From: Qipengyuania qiaonensis
GTDB taxonomy: Bacteria > Pseudomonadota > Alphaproteobacteria > Sphingomonadales > Sphingomonadaceae
Length of the DNA stretch: 64,000 nt
Direction of reading: 5' to 3'
Assembly (NCBI RefSeq): GCF_019711515.1
Contig: NZ_JAIGNO010000009.1
Coordinates: 1 to 64,000 of the forward strand
Each line of letters begins with the position of its first letter. Position 1 is the first letter of the stretch. Made by a program: the position numbers and the translations under genes. Of this stretch, positions 1 through 9,886 are shown piece after piece. The notes under the pieces were generated by a model. The model was given only the letters and a program-made list of their open reading frames with translations, had not been told where the DNA came from and searched no databases.

Positions 1-256
1 CTACGCTTCATTCGTCCGTCTCCTTGTCGAACGCCGGACTCTACTTATCGCTGGAGGAAATCTAGGGGCTCAGACCAAAAACCCTACTGGCAGGCGAGAT
101 GATGTCGAAGTTGCTGTACGCTCGATTTTGCTGCTCACGGGCTGCGCTGGGTCGGAAAGCTGCGAATTGTGCCTTAACGCACCTACCTGGTCGGCAATGA
201 GCATGACCGGCAAGGTCAAATCTGGATCGCTTCTTGATAAGCCTCGCCTCTGACAC
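1..256. other. No gene recognised at window start
   Basis: No reading frame here has a recognisable domain, ribosome binding site or coherent codon use. The stretch lies downstream of the leftward HbpS-like gene that ends at 257 and could hold its terminator, but no clear GC-rich hairpin with a T-run was seen. Confidence 0.4.
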
Positions 257-733
257 TCACTCGGCGAGGCTTGTGCCTGCTTCCAGCCCTGCTCGCGCGA
301 AGCTTTCGTCGTTCGTCGGTGATGAACCGCTTACGCCGATGCCGCCCACGACCCGCTCGTCCCGCAATATTGGCAGGCCTCCGGCAATCGCGACAAGACC
401 CTTCACCGTCAATAGGGAGAGCATACCGCCATCTATGGCATTCTGTATGGCCGCGCTGGGCATCCCCAGGGTGGCAGCTGCAACAGCTTTGCCCTCCGCA
501 ACGTCCAGAGATGTGAAGGACGTCTCGTCCATCCTCTGAGCCAGGACGACACGCCCTTCGCGATTGACGATAACTATAGAGACCTGTGCATCCTTTGTCA
601 GGGCGGCCGATTGGGCGCCTTCAGCGATGACCTTTGCTTCGGCTAAGGTGATGCTGTTGCTATCTTCTGCGAAGATCGGTCGGCCCAACATCAACATGCT
701 TGCGAACACGGCCAAACGAACGAGTCCAATCAT
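257..733 (-). CDS. Secreted HbpS/GlcG-family (DUF336) heme-binding-like protein
   Basis: The protein is 158 aa. An N-terminal signal sequence (residues 1-22, hydrophobic LAVFASMLMLG then a likely cleavage after IFA) precedes one GlcG/HbpS domain. Family hallmarks are the ITLAEAKVIAEGA helix, a central strand block (VSIVIVNREGRVVLAQRMD), KAVAAATLG, and a C-terminal GGLPI...VVGGIGVSG loop. Members bind heme or corrinoids, or stand beside glycolate and amino-acid oxidation genes; the exact ligand is not readable from sequence. The ATG at 733 is chosen over an upstream TTG because GGAG lies 9 nt before it and it opens the signal peptide directly. It is monocistronic in this window, with a long empty region upstream. 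The family call is firm, the function uncertain. Confidence 0.85.
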   Translation of the reverse strand: MIGLVRLAVFASMLMLGRPIFAEDSNSITLAEAKVIAEGAQSAALTKDAQVSIVIVNREGRVVLAQRMDETSFTSLDVAEGKAVAAATLGMPSAAIQNAIDGGMLSLLTVKGLVAIAGGLPILRDERVVGGIGVSGSSPTNDESFARAGLEAGTSLAE

Positions 734-2352
<1,619 letters not shown>

Positions 2353-2368
2353 CCCTTGGAACCAAGGG
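2353..2368 (+). terminator. Possible hairpin just after pip stop
   Basis: CCCTTG and CAAGGG pair around a GAAC loop immediately after the pip stop codon. The stem is short (6-7 bp) and no T-run follows, so it may only be a weak terminator or an RNA-stabilising hairpin. Confidence 0.3.
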
Positions 2369-2716
2369 ATATCCGCCAAGGCTATGCGAAGCCGGCGTTG
2401 ATCGCGCCTGACTGTTCAACTGCGATACTGTCCTCTTCGCGAGCGTTGTCGTGTCGCCGACCACCACGTTTGGCGCAACGCAGCCAGCGCCAACCCAGCC
2501 TGCGTCCATTGCGCCGGATCTGGCAAATGCTGTCGGGCGCAGCGGGGCAATATCAACCCGCAATCCTTCTAAGCGATGAGTCTTGAGCATGGTCTGGTGT
2601 TATCTGATCTCGGAGACGATAACTGAGGCCTCACATGAAGCCGGACGAACTCCTTACCGAGCGTACCTCATCGCAGGATGTCTGGTTTCGCGGCCCGACT
2701 TTGGCCTTCTGGCGAT
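2369..2716. other. Convergent intergenic region, no supported gene
   Basis: This is the space between the rightward pip and leftward alanine racemase genes. No frame shows a domain, and no clear repeat or RNA was seen beyond the short hairpin at its left edge. Confidence 0.4.
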
Positions 2717-3838
2717 CTACTCTTCATGAACAACCGGGATGCGCCCGGAAAGGGACATCATCAACTCTAGCGGGCTCGCACCGGTCCAATGCGCCCAATC
2801 GTCCAGGGTGATCTCTGCATGCCCGACACGTCCTACAATCGTGGCTTGGTCGAATAGGGCCGCACAGTTCTCACCTCCAAGGTCGATCATGAGATGTTCG
2901 AGCGTAAACGCCGCCACTGGCACACAACGCCCTCCCGCAATGACTCTTGCAGAGTGTCCGGATGCTGCCGGCCGGAGGCCATCGCCCAATCCTATCGCCA
3001 CTGTCGCTGGCCGTCGCCTTTTGGAAAGGGCATAGCCACCAGCCTGCGAGGTTGATTCAGTCGCGTAATCTACTCGTATAATATCTGCCGAAAGGGATTT
3101 GACCAGCGGCTTTAGTTCTTTGCGAGAGGCAAGCTCGGGCGTAAGCGGTGAAAGACCGTACAATGCATGGCCCACGCAGACGGCAGTAGAGGAATCCGGC
3201 GCGCCGGAGAGCAATCCAGAAGATCCCCACGCTTGAGTGACGGGAATAGAGACCCCACTCTGCGCCAGATCGACAGTCAGCTGCTTGAAGGCGCTGTATC
3301 GATCAATCGCCCAAGCCCGCCCATCCTGGCTCGCGAACGGCAAATGCGTATAGACACCGCGCAGCTCAAGCGCTGGTTCGCTGGCCAGTCGCCGAATGAA
3401 AGCTCCGGCCTGCTCGAGCGGAACGCCCAGGCGACCGAGTCCGGCGTCAACCTTCACCCATACCCGCGCGCGCTTGCCGGCGGCCAACGCCGCGGCCGCG
3501 AGCAGTTCGGCAGATTGATCCTCGAAGAGCGTCGGCTGCAAGTCATATGCAAGCAGCACCGGAAAATGCTTGGGTCGAACCCCACCGAACAGCAGAATCT
3601 GGGCTGTTATGCCTGCCTCGCGCAAGGCGACCGCTTCGTCGGGATTGCCTGTCCACAGTTTCTCGACGCCTGCATCGACTAGCGCTTGGGCGATGCCAAC
3701 AACTCCTAAGCCATAGGCATTTGCCTTGATCGAAGCGATCACTTCGCGAGGGCCGGCGCAATGCCGGACAAGCGCCAGATTGTCGCGCAACGCAGACAGG
3801 TCAACGACCATTCTTGGCGAACGCAATGGCGGAGTCAT
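2717..3838 (-). CDS. Alanine racemase family protein (PLP, fold type III)
   Basis: The protein is 373 aa, normal for Alr. It would interconvert L- and D-alanine or a related amino acid using pyridoxal phosphate. The PLP-binding lysine lies in SIKANAYGLG (about residue 38). The N-terminal TIM-barrel runs to about 240 (YTHLPFAS, VCVGHALYGLSP), followed by the C-terminal beta domain. The catalytic tyrosine equivalent is the Y of AGGYALSKR (about 268), and the substrate-region motif is AIGLGDGLRP, where most Alr proteins have PIGYADGY. These departures, and its placement among catabolic genes with a divergent LysR, suggest a catabolic racemase (DadX-like) or altered substrate rather than the housekeeping enzyme. 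The ATG at 3838 is used; an in-frame upstream start is absent. Confidence 0.88.
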   Translation of the reverse strand: MTPPLRSPRMVVDLSALRDNLALVRHCAGPREVIASIKANAYGLGVVGIAQALVDAGVEKLWTGNPDEAVALREAGITAQILLFGGVRPKHFPVLLAYDLQPTLFEDQSAELLAAAALAAGKRARVWVKVDAGLGRLGVPLEQAGAFIRRLASEPALELRGVYTHLPFASQDGRAWAIDRYSAFKQLTVDLAQSGVSIPVTQAWGSSGLLSGAPDSSTAVCVGHALYGLSPLTPELASRKELKPLVKSLSADIIRVDYATESTSQAGGYALSKRRRPATVAIGLGDGLRPAASGHSARVIAGGRCVPVAAFTLEHLMIDLGGENCAALFDQATIVGRVGHAEITLDDWAHWTGASPLELMMSLSGRIPVVHEE

Positions 3839-4236
3839 CGAAATGGCCCCCCGCTGCCAAACTCCGACTGTATCGCAAAATGCAGCATGGAGAGCTTAGG
3901 GAGGGTGACTCTTCGGTTCGGCATGGCCATCGAGCCCACCCAGGGCGGTACGAATTCGCACTTGAAGCGCGTCGGCCATAATTCACGAACGATTGGTAGA
4001 GCAGCCATCCGGACCTCAAAAATGTGAATGGGCATGGTGGTCAGCAGACATCTTGTTGGGCAACTGCTCTCGAGTTCGGATTTGTAAGGTGAGCGACGCT
4101 ATTGCCGAATGTGCATTCTGGCTTGCCGTCGCCAGCATTGAGCGATAGTTTCTTTAACTCATAAGGCGCACGGGCTGAAGATGTCAAAGGTTCCTATAAT
4201 TAGTATTTCTATGTCAATGGGAGGGATTTTCTAACG
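3839..4236. promoter_or_regulatory. Divergent regulatory region, alr-like / LysR
   Basis: About 400 bp separates the leftward racemase and the rightward LysR gene, the classic position for a LysR-type operator. A good -10 hexamer, TATAAT, is at 4195-4200, 36 bp before the LysR ATG; the matching -35 is poor, as expected for a regulated promoter. A 66-codon leftward frame (3835-4035) ends in an ATGA overlap with the racemase start, but it has no ribosome site and no recognisable similarity. Confidence 0.45.
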
Positions 4237-5136
4237 ATGCGGGAGACCCCGAACCTCGATTGGTTGCGTGTTTTTGCGGAAACCGCAGCAACCGAGAGCT
4301 TCGCACTCGCGGCATTGCGCCTTGGCGTCACGCCGGGCGCGGTGAGCCAGCGGATAAAGGCCCTGGAGTCGTTTCTTCGTGTCAGTCTCTTCGAGAGGTA
4401 TCCGCAGGGCGTGAAACTGACCGATGCAGGCCAGCGTTATGCTCAGAGCCTGGCGCCTGCACTGGACCAGATCATCAACGCGACCCGCGAGATCACTTCT
4501 GCCGGGAGCAACAAGAGTGTGAGGATCACAATCCTACCAGCCCTCGCGCAGTTGTGGCTTGGGCCGAAAATGGAAGCATTTCACGCGTTGGGCACCAACA
4601 CCAATGTCGAGATTTGGGCTGACCCCAATGTCGTTGACCTGCGAACATCGAATTTCGACATAGCGATCCGGCATGGCCGACCACCATTCCCTGGCTGCGA
4701 AATGACCGAACTTTTCTTTGATGAAATCGTGCCGGTGGCAAGCCAAAACGTGATCGAAACGGCCGAGAGGGATGAGCGTGGTTTGCCACGCGATGTGCCC
4801 CTAGTGGTCGATATTTATTGGCAGCACGACCTTAATGATTGGCTTGGGCGTACAGGGCAGAACGCGCCGCCCACGATCACTACGAAGACTTATTCACTTT
4901 ATTCCATGGCAGTCGAAGCGACACTGCAAGGCGCTGGCTTCATGATCGGGCATACCGCGCTTATCGGCGACAAAATTGCTGATGGCCGACTGGTACCACT
5001 ATCGGAGTTGCGCGTTCCATCCCCCAACCAATTCTACCTGCTTACGAAGTCGGCGGTGCCGTTGTCAGTTCCGGCCAAAACGTTTGTCACGTGGCTGCTC
5101 GATCAAGCCAAGCAAGACGCGGCACCGAGCACTTAA
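4237..5136 (+). CDS. LysR-family transcriptional regulator (GcvA-like)
   Basis: The protein is 299 aa. The N-terminal winged helix-turn-helix (residues 5-64) has the LysR signature: LDWLRVFAETAATESFALAA, LGVTPGAVSQRIKALE, LFERYPQGVKLTDAGQRY. The rest (90-295) is the substrate-binding fold of the GcvA subgroup, with IAIRHGRPPFPG in place of the usual IRyGxGxwpG. The ATG at 4237 follows GGGAGG at 4219-4224, somewhat distant. It is divergent from the alanine racemase homologue and probably controls it, with a D- or L-amino acid as plausible co-inducer (inference). Confidence 0.92.
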   Translation: MRETPNLDWLRVFAETAATESFALAALRLGVTPGAVSQRIKALESFLRVSLFERYPQGVKLTDAGQRYAQSLAPALDQIINATREITSAGSNKSVRITILPALAQLWLGPKMEAFHALGTNTNVEIWADPNVVDLRTSNFDIAIRHGRPPFPGCEMTELFFDEIVPVASQNVIETAERDERGLPRDVPLVVDIYWQHDLNDWLGRTGQNAPPTITTKTYSLYSMAVEATLQGAGFMIGHTALIGDKIADGRLVPLSELRVPSPNQFYLLTKSAVPLSVPAKTFVTWLLDQAKQDAAPST

Positions 5137-5275
5137 GACAGATTGGCAGTTTAAGGCCGCGGCGGATACCTAAACCCCGGACCCAGCCTTGCTATTCGAA
5201 CCGGTAAGTCTGCAAGCCTTGGGAACTTCCATCGCGCCTTGATGACATGTGCACACGCGTAACGCCGGCTTTCGG

Positions 5276-6652
5276 CTAAACGCCGACCGGCAGCGATCGC
5301 GTCGTTTGTCGGGCTTCGGTGTCGGCCGGCTCGTCCCGGACAAAGTGAAGTTCATCGAAACGCTTCCGCAATGCCGTTACCCTCTCGGCTGCTTCTTCCG
5401 GACGCTCGCTCGAAAGTCCTTCGACGATAAGGTCAGCCAATTCCGGCATCTCGCGCGCAGTCATGCCCCAGCGGACAATCTCAGGAGTTCCGAGACGCAA
5501 CCCGTTCACATCGCCCTCCACCGGCTCGACCGGCAGACCGATACCCGAGGCAAGGATGTTTGCCTGCCGCAACCGCTTTGCCGCGGCTTGACCGCCTCCA
5601 TAGGTCGCGGCCCGGATTGCCAATTGGTGCGTTTCCGTGAAGCCGCGCTGTTCTCCGAACACCGGCACGTCCCGATCGGCAAGCGCTTTCGCCAGGGCAA
5701 GAGCGGTATCGCACATTTCACGAGCGTATTCTCGGCCGCAGGCCTTCCAATCCAGTAGTGCGAGAGCGAGCGAGGCGGTCTTGGCCACATCAAAATTGGC
5801 GGTCAGCCCTGGGAATGCAATCTTTTCAATGCGCTCGGCAAGGCGCGGGTCATTGGTCATCAAGAGGCCCGAAGGTGGGCCGCCCAAGCTCTTATAGGTG
5901 CTACATCCAAGAAGATGGGCACCCTCTTCCAACGGCTGCCGCCACTGGCCTCCGGCTATCATGCCACAAAGGTGCGCCGCATCGAACAGGACGTAAGCAC
6001 CGACCTCGTCGGCGACCGCGCGGATGTCCGCCACGGGATGATGCCACAAGTTGAGGCTGCCACCGATAGTGATGAGCTTTGGCTTCACTTTGCGTGCCAG
6101 CGTGGATAGCGCGGCAACGTCTACCGTGTAGTTGTCTCGATCGATCGGTGCCTCGAAGATCGTAAGACCGTAAAGGCCCGCTGCACCGGGTTCGTGATGA
6201 GTAACATGGCCCCCGATTTGTCCGGGTGGAACGATGATCGAGTCGCCCGGCTGACAGGTCGCCATAAAGGCATACAGATTGGCCATGGCGCCGGAGGCAA
6301 GACGAATCTCGGCGAAGCGAGCACCGAAAACCTCGGCAGCAAGTTCGGCAGCTAAGATTTCGATCTGCTCGATCGCTTCGAGACCCATCTCGTACTTGTC
6401 GCCCGGATAGCCGAGCGATGGACGCGTCCCAAGTCCGCTGGCAAGCAGAGCTTCGGCACGCGGGTTCATTGTGTTGGTTGCAGGATTCAGATTAATGCAG
6501 CCGACTTCGTGGATATGCCGGTTCTTTTCGACCAGGGTTGAAAGCAAACGGTCGATCTGATCGGGAGAGCTCTCAGCGACTTTGCTTGCCACCGAATGTA
6601 CAAGAGCCTCGCTTTGCTCGCCTACCCACGCACGTCGCGCCAACATTGTCAT
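5276..6652 (-). CDS. SHMT-fold PLP enzyme, probable non-folate aldolase/transaldolase
   Basis: The protein is 458 aa (E. coli GlyA is 417). The fold is clearly serine hydroxymethyltransferase: INLNPATN, GYPGDKY, IGGHVTHHE, DAAHLCGM, Schiff-base lysine in CSTYKSLGGPPSG (about residue 243) and the carboxylate-binding Arg in LRLGTPEIVRWG. Key GlyA residues are missing. Where GlyA has YAEGYPGKRYY (Tyr55, Glu57, Tyr65), this protein has PSLGYPGDKYE, so the catalytic Glu is Leu and both tyrosines are lost. THK has become TYK. Folate-dependent SHMT activity is therefore doubtful; threonine-aldolase, alpha-methylserine or transaldolase chemistry (as in ObiH-type enzymes) is more likely. The start at 6652 has GGAGAG 5 nt upstream. 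It lies 70 nt downstream of a dioxygenase gene, probably in one operon. Confidence 0.82.
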   Translation of the reverse strand: MTMLARRAWVGEQSEALVHSVASKVAESSPDQIDRLLSTLVEKNRHIHEVGCINLNPATNTMNPRAEALLASGLGTRPSLGYPGDKYEMGLEAIEQIEILAAELAAEVFGARFAEIRLASGAMANLYAFMATCQPGDSIIVPPGQIGGHVTHHEPGAAGLYGLTIFEAPIDRDNYTVDVAALSTLARKVKPKLITIGGSLNLWHHPVADIRAVADEVGAYVLFDAAHLCGMIAGGQWRQPLEEGAHLLGCSTYKSLGGPPSGLLMTNDPRLAERIEKIAFPGLTANFDVAKTASLALALLDWKACGREYAREMCDTALALAKALADRDVPVFGEQRGFTETHQLAIRAATYGGGQAAAKRLRQANILASGIGLPVEPVEGDVNGLRLGTPEIVRWGMTAREMPELADLIVEGLSSERPEEAAERVTALRKRFDELHFVRDEPADTEARQTTRSLPVGV

Positions 6653-6722
6653 TGATTCTCTCCAATTGATCGAAATCGCGCCGCATCGTGCGATGTTGCG
6701 CGGAAGGACCGGGCAGCGGAAT

Positions 6723-7505
6723 TCAGGATATCCGCTCAAGCAGGCAGTCGTCGGCCAGCGGTTGTATGGGGGAGAGATCGCGATGATGCTGATGATCTGG
6801 CCGAGCCTCCTTCTTGTAGGCATTCGTCACCGGATTTGCGATCATCGAGAAGATGCTGCGATTCCAGGGAGAGATGTTCGGCGGCGAACCGTGCAACATC
6901 AAGTCGCCGAAGATCAATGCTGTCCCGGCCTTGCCCGTCATTGACTGCAGCGGGCAGGTTTCCGCGACACGTCGGACGTCAACTTCCTCGATCACCCAGA
7001 GATCCCAGCTCGTCGAGACAGTGTCATGCCAGTTCCGGAGTGGACCAAATTTGTGAGACCCCTTGAAAAAGTAAAGTGGGCCATTGAACTCATTCACATC
7101 ATCAAGAAAAATATGAAGATTGAGCGCCAGTGGTTCTAAGACACCGTCCTCCTGATTGTGAGTCGAGAAGTCCTGGTGCCACTGCCACTGCTCACCTTCA
7201 AATGCGGCCTTCACATTTATCTTGCACTGTTGAACATAGAGATCCTCACCGCGCAATTGTTTGGCAGGCTCGATCAGTCGCGGATGACGCACGAGACGCG
7301 AGAAGGCCTCGTCGCGAAGGTGCAGACCAGTTGCGGTGCGGACGAGCTTGCTCTTTTTCTCGCGGATGTTCGCCGGTTCGTCCCGGTCGAAAACGCGAGC
7401 CATCGCGTCGCGGATCACTGCAACCTCATCTGTCGAGAAGAGTTCTGGGAGGATCAGAAACCCATTCTCCTCGAACTCGTCAATACGCTCACGCGAAAGC
7501 TTCAT
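6723..7505 (-). CDS. Phytanoyl-CoA dioxygenase (PhyH) family Fe(II)/2-oxoglutarate hydroxylase
   Basis: The protein is 260 aa, soluble, of PhyH/EctD type. The iron facial triad is visible as WHQDF (His and Asp, about residue 110) and the distal His in LMLHGSPPNIS (about 206). The Arg of SPWNRSIFS (about 218) would bind the 2-oxoglutarate carboxylate. The N-terminal part FEENGFLILPELFSTDEV is typical of the family. It should hydroxylate an unactivated carbon using O2 and 2-oxoglutarate; the substrate is not readable. The ATG at 7505 is preferred because AGGAG precedes it by 6 nt; the longer frame begins 7 codons earlier. It is first in an apparent two-gene operon with the SHMT-fold enzyme, suggesting hydroxylation followed by C-C cleavage of the beta-hydroxy amino acid (inference). 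Confidence 0.87.
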   Translation of the reverse strand: MKLSRERIDEFEENGFLILPELFSTDEVAVIRDAMARVFDRDEPANIREKKSKLVRTATGLHLRDEAFSRLVRHPRLIEPAKQLRGEDLYVQQCKINVKAAFEGEQWQWHQDFSTHNQEDGVLEPLALNLHIFLDDVNEFNGPLYFFKGSHKFGPLRNWHDTVSTSWDLWVIEEVDVRRVAETCPLQSMTGKAGTALIFGDLMLHGSPPNISPWNRSIFSMIANPVTNAYKKEARPDHQHHRDLSPIQPLADDCLLERIS

Positions 7506-7934
7506 ATCATACTCCTGGTGAAGCAAGCTGCGCCGTTAGGTGATGGCTTCAAAGCCGAACACAGTTTCATGCTGTCCACAGACTACTCACGCGAAGCCCT
7601 CGCGAAGGCAAACTAAAAAAATTGAGGGAAGAAGGAGCTTATCTCATTCTTTCGATAAACATCTTCTGAAAATACATAATTGCAGCTCCGAACCAAGGCG
7701 ATAGAGAGTATAATAGATCGACAACTTTCGATTATATAAATAAAATGTCGAAAATAGTGCAATATATTATCATATAAACAAAATTCGCACCCATCATGAA
7801 TGGGGGGTAAGCGAATATTTTTTATTCATGTATGTCTGATATTCGTTATCGGGAGTGAAATTAGGGTTCGGACCCTAGAACCTCATTGCTCATGCCAAAC
7901 CACTCCCTTTGCTCGTGAAACGAGAGTCCCGAGC
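7506..7934. promoter_or_regulatory. AT-rich upstream region of the dioxygenase operon
   Basis: The stretch 7610-7870 is strikingly AT-rich compared with the roughly 60 % GC surroundings, with many TA-rich hexamers. It holds the promoter of the leftward dioxygenase-SHMT operon and the terminator of the leftward amidohydrolase. No gene is supported. The composition could reflect a nucleoid-protein-silenced promoter or an acquisition boundary. Confidence 0.5.
7785..7824 (-). terminator. Probable terminator after amidohydrolase gene
   Basis: An imperfect inverted repeat pairs ATTCGC and ACCCAT with ATGGGG/GGT and GCGAAT around a short loop. T-rich tracts flank it on both strands (ATTTTTTATT rightward, TTTTGTTTAT leftward). 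It lies about 110 bp past the stop of the leftward amidohydrolase gene. Confidence 0.5.
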
Positions 7935-9377
7935 CTAATCCTGCCAGGGTAACGGTACTTCTTCGTGCGGCGGCTGGTATAGTCTTCCGTCCTGCAACAT
8001 TAGGCGACCGTTGACGAATGCGGTCCGCACCTTGCGAAGCGCTGCCAAGTCTTCATCTGGGTTGCCGTCCACAACAATTATGTCCGCGAGCTTGCCTGTT
8101 TCGATCGTTCCAAGCCGGTCGCCCATGCGAAGAATCTCGGCTCCTGTTTTGGTCGCAGCCACAAGCGCTTCGGTCTTCGTGAAACCGATCCGCATGAAGG
8201 ATTCGAGCTCGTCGATGTAAGACCCCGGGAGGAAATCCGTCCCTGCCAAGGCGACAACGTCCAGCCCGATCCCCAATTTCACTCCGGCACGCCGCATCTT
8301 TGCGACCATTGCCTCGTGGATTTCCTCATTGAGCTCGAACCGCCGCGACGTCGAGCCGAAATAACCTCCCGAGCCGCGTACGATGACCCGATAGGCGACG
8401 AGTGTCGGGACCGATGCGATGCCACGCTTTGCCATCAGAGACACCGCAGTGTCGCTGCGTGGCAAGGGGTGTTCGATCGAATCGACTCCAGCCTTGATCG
8501 CCATATCGATGTATTGCGTTTCGGCATCCACCGTGACTGGCAGGCCGAGCGAATGCGCTTCGTCGACCGCGGCGGTAATCTCGTCCTGCGTGTATTCGCT
8601 CGCAACCTTGATAAGGTCGGCACCTTTCGCAAACTGGATACGCACCGCCTCACGCCATTCGTCCGGGCCAGAAGCAATCCGAACCATTGCGTTGGGATTC
8701 TTGTCGGCGACTTCGGGATATCCAGGCTGAAAGGCGTGAATCGCGCCGTGGCCGCCGGTCTGCGTAATCAACTGGCCGGCCGCAAAGATCCGCGGGCCGG
8801 GAATTTCACCTGTTGCCTGTTTCGCCTTGAGGACGAACGGCACGTCGCCATGAGACCCGACGTCGCGTACGCTCGTGACGCCGGATTGGAGGTAGGTTTT
8901 CATGCGCAACAACGCGCGCATTGTCGATTCCACACTACTGTAATTTGCATTGCTAAAAGCGCTTGCCAGATCTTTGCCAGTTAGGAACGACAGGTGGGTG
9001 TGCAAATCGATGAGTCCGGGCATTACGGTCTTCCCGGTGACATCATAAACGACCGCTTCTTTCGGCCAGTTCGTCTCTTCAGGGCCAAGTATTGCAGTGA
9101 TCGTTTTACCTTCCACGACCACCGTAGCGGGCCGGGCCGGTTTGCCCGTTCCATCGAAAAGGCGCCCGCCCACAAGCACGAACGAACCCTCGGGTGCGTT
9201 ATAGTCGGCAGGTACCGGAATGCGCAGAACGTCATCAGATGTCGGGACGTGATCCGGCAGAACTGCTGAACGATCGTAAATCGGACGAGCTTCTGGGCCG
9301 CCGTCCTGTGCAAAAGCGGGACCTGCAATCGCCGCAGCCGCAAGCAAAATGCCGGACAGCAAGGTCAGTTTTATCAT
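7935..9377 (-). CDS. Secreted amidohydrolase-superfamily protein (imidazolonepropionase/prolidase-like)
   Basis: The protein is 480 aa with an N-terminal signal peptide (LLSGILLAAAAIAGPAFA, cut near residue 22), so it acts in the periplasm. It resembles Xaa-Pro dipeptidase/N-acyl amino acid hydrolases of this superfamily. Metal motifs: DLHTHLSFL (HxH of strand 1, about 118), the bridging lysine in GADLIKVASE (about 237), His in GVDSIEHPLP (about 280), Asp in LAGTDFLPG (about 378). The strand-5 motif, normally VxxHAxG, reads VTVDAETQ, so the usual metal-ligand His is Asp. Activity may be altered or mononuclear. The start at 9377 has GGGAG 8 nt upstream. The adjacent genes encode a GntR regulator and an amino-acid permease. 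Confidence 0.85.
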   Translation of the reverse strand: MIKLTLLSGILLAAAAIAGPAFAQDGGPEARPIYDRSAVLPDHVPTSDDVLRIPVPADYNAPEGSFVLVGGRLFDGTGKPARPATVVVEGKTITAILGPEETNWPKEAVVYDVTGKTVMPGLIDLHTHLSFLTGKDLASAFSNANYSSVESTMRALLRMKTYLQSGVTSVRDVGSHGDVPFVLKAKQATGEIPGPRIFAAGQLITQTGGHGAIHAFQPGYPEVADKNPNAMVRIASGPDEWREAVRIQFAKGADLIKVASEYTQDEITAAVDEAHSLGLPVTVDAETQYIDMAIKAGVDSIEHPLPRSDTAVSLMAKRGIASVPTLVAYRVIVRGSGGYFGSTSRRFELNEEIHEAMVAKMRRAGVKLGIGLDVVALAGTDFLPGSYIDELESFMRIGFTKTEALVAATKTGAEILRMGDRLGTIETGKLADIIVVDGNPDEDLAALRKVRTAFVNGRLMLQDGRLYQPPHEEVPLPWQD

Positions 9378-9886
9378 ATAATGTGCTCCCAGTAACACAA
9401 GCCATCGCGAATTTGCGGGTGAGCGTAGTTGGCCCAAGGGTCGAGTCAACAAGGGGAAAATTGAAGGTTTGAGCTAGAAAATCTATTGGTTGGCCTGGTT
9501 CCCGGCCAGCAGGTGTCAGGCGAAACAGCCATCCCCATCGCCTTAGGAATCGGGGTGCTGATTATCTCCGAAGCGGTTATGACATGGGACCCGGCGTCGG
9601 GATCGGCCCGGCAAAATGCAGCCAATCAACGTTGCGCATTGCGCGATGATAGTAACCTGTTTTGCATACAGCCCAAGTGCCGCATGTCTCGTCGAATTCG
9701 CGCCGACCTACCATCGGTCCGATCGGTACCGGCGGAGAGATCGGTGATCAGTGAGGCCGCACTTCTGTCAGACGAGAAATCAGCGCTTGAAATGCGACCA
9801 TTTGATCGCGTGCGCCTCGCTTGAGTTGCGCTCTCGCTTTTGGAAGCGCACCTATAAGGCCATCAGTCACTGAATTTGAGCGTACC
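9378..9886. other. Divergent intergenic region, about 510 bp, no supported gene
   Basis: This spacer lies between the leftward amidohydrolase and the rightward GntR regulator. Open frames within it lack domains and start signals. It should contain both promoters and probably GntR operator sites, but no convincing palindrome stood out. Confidence 0.4.

Noticed and set aside
3835-4035. 66-codon leftward frame ending in ATGA overlap with the alanine racemase start
   Set aside because: No ribosome site, no recognisable similarity, and it occupies the divergent regulatory region; overlap alone is not enough.
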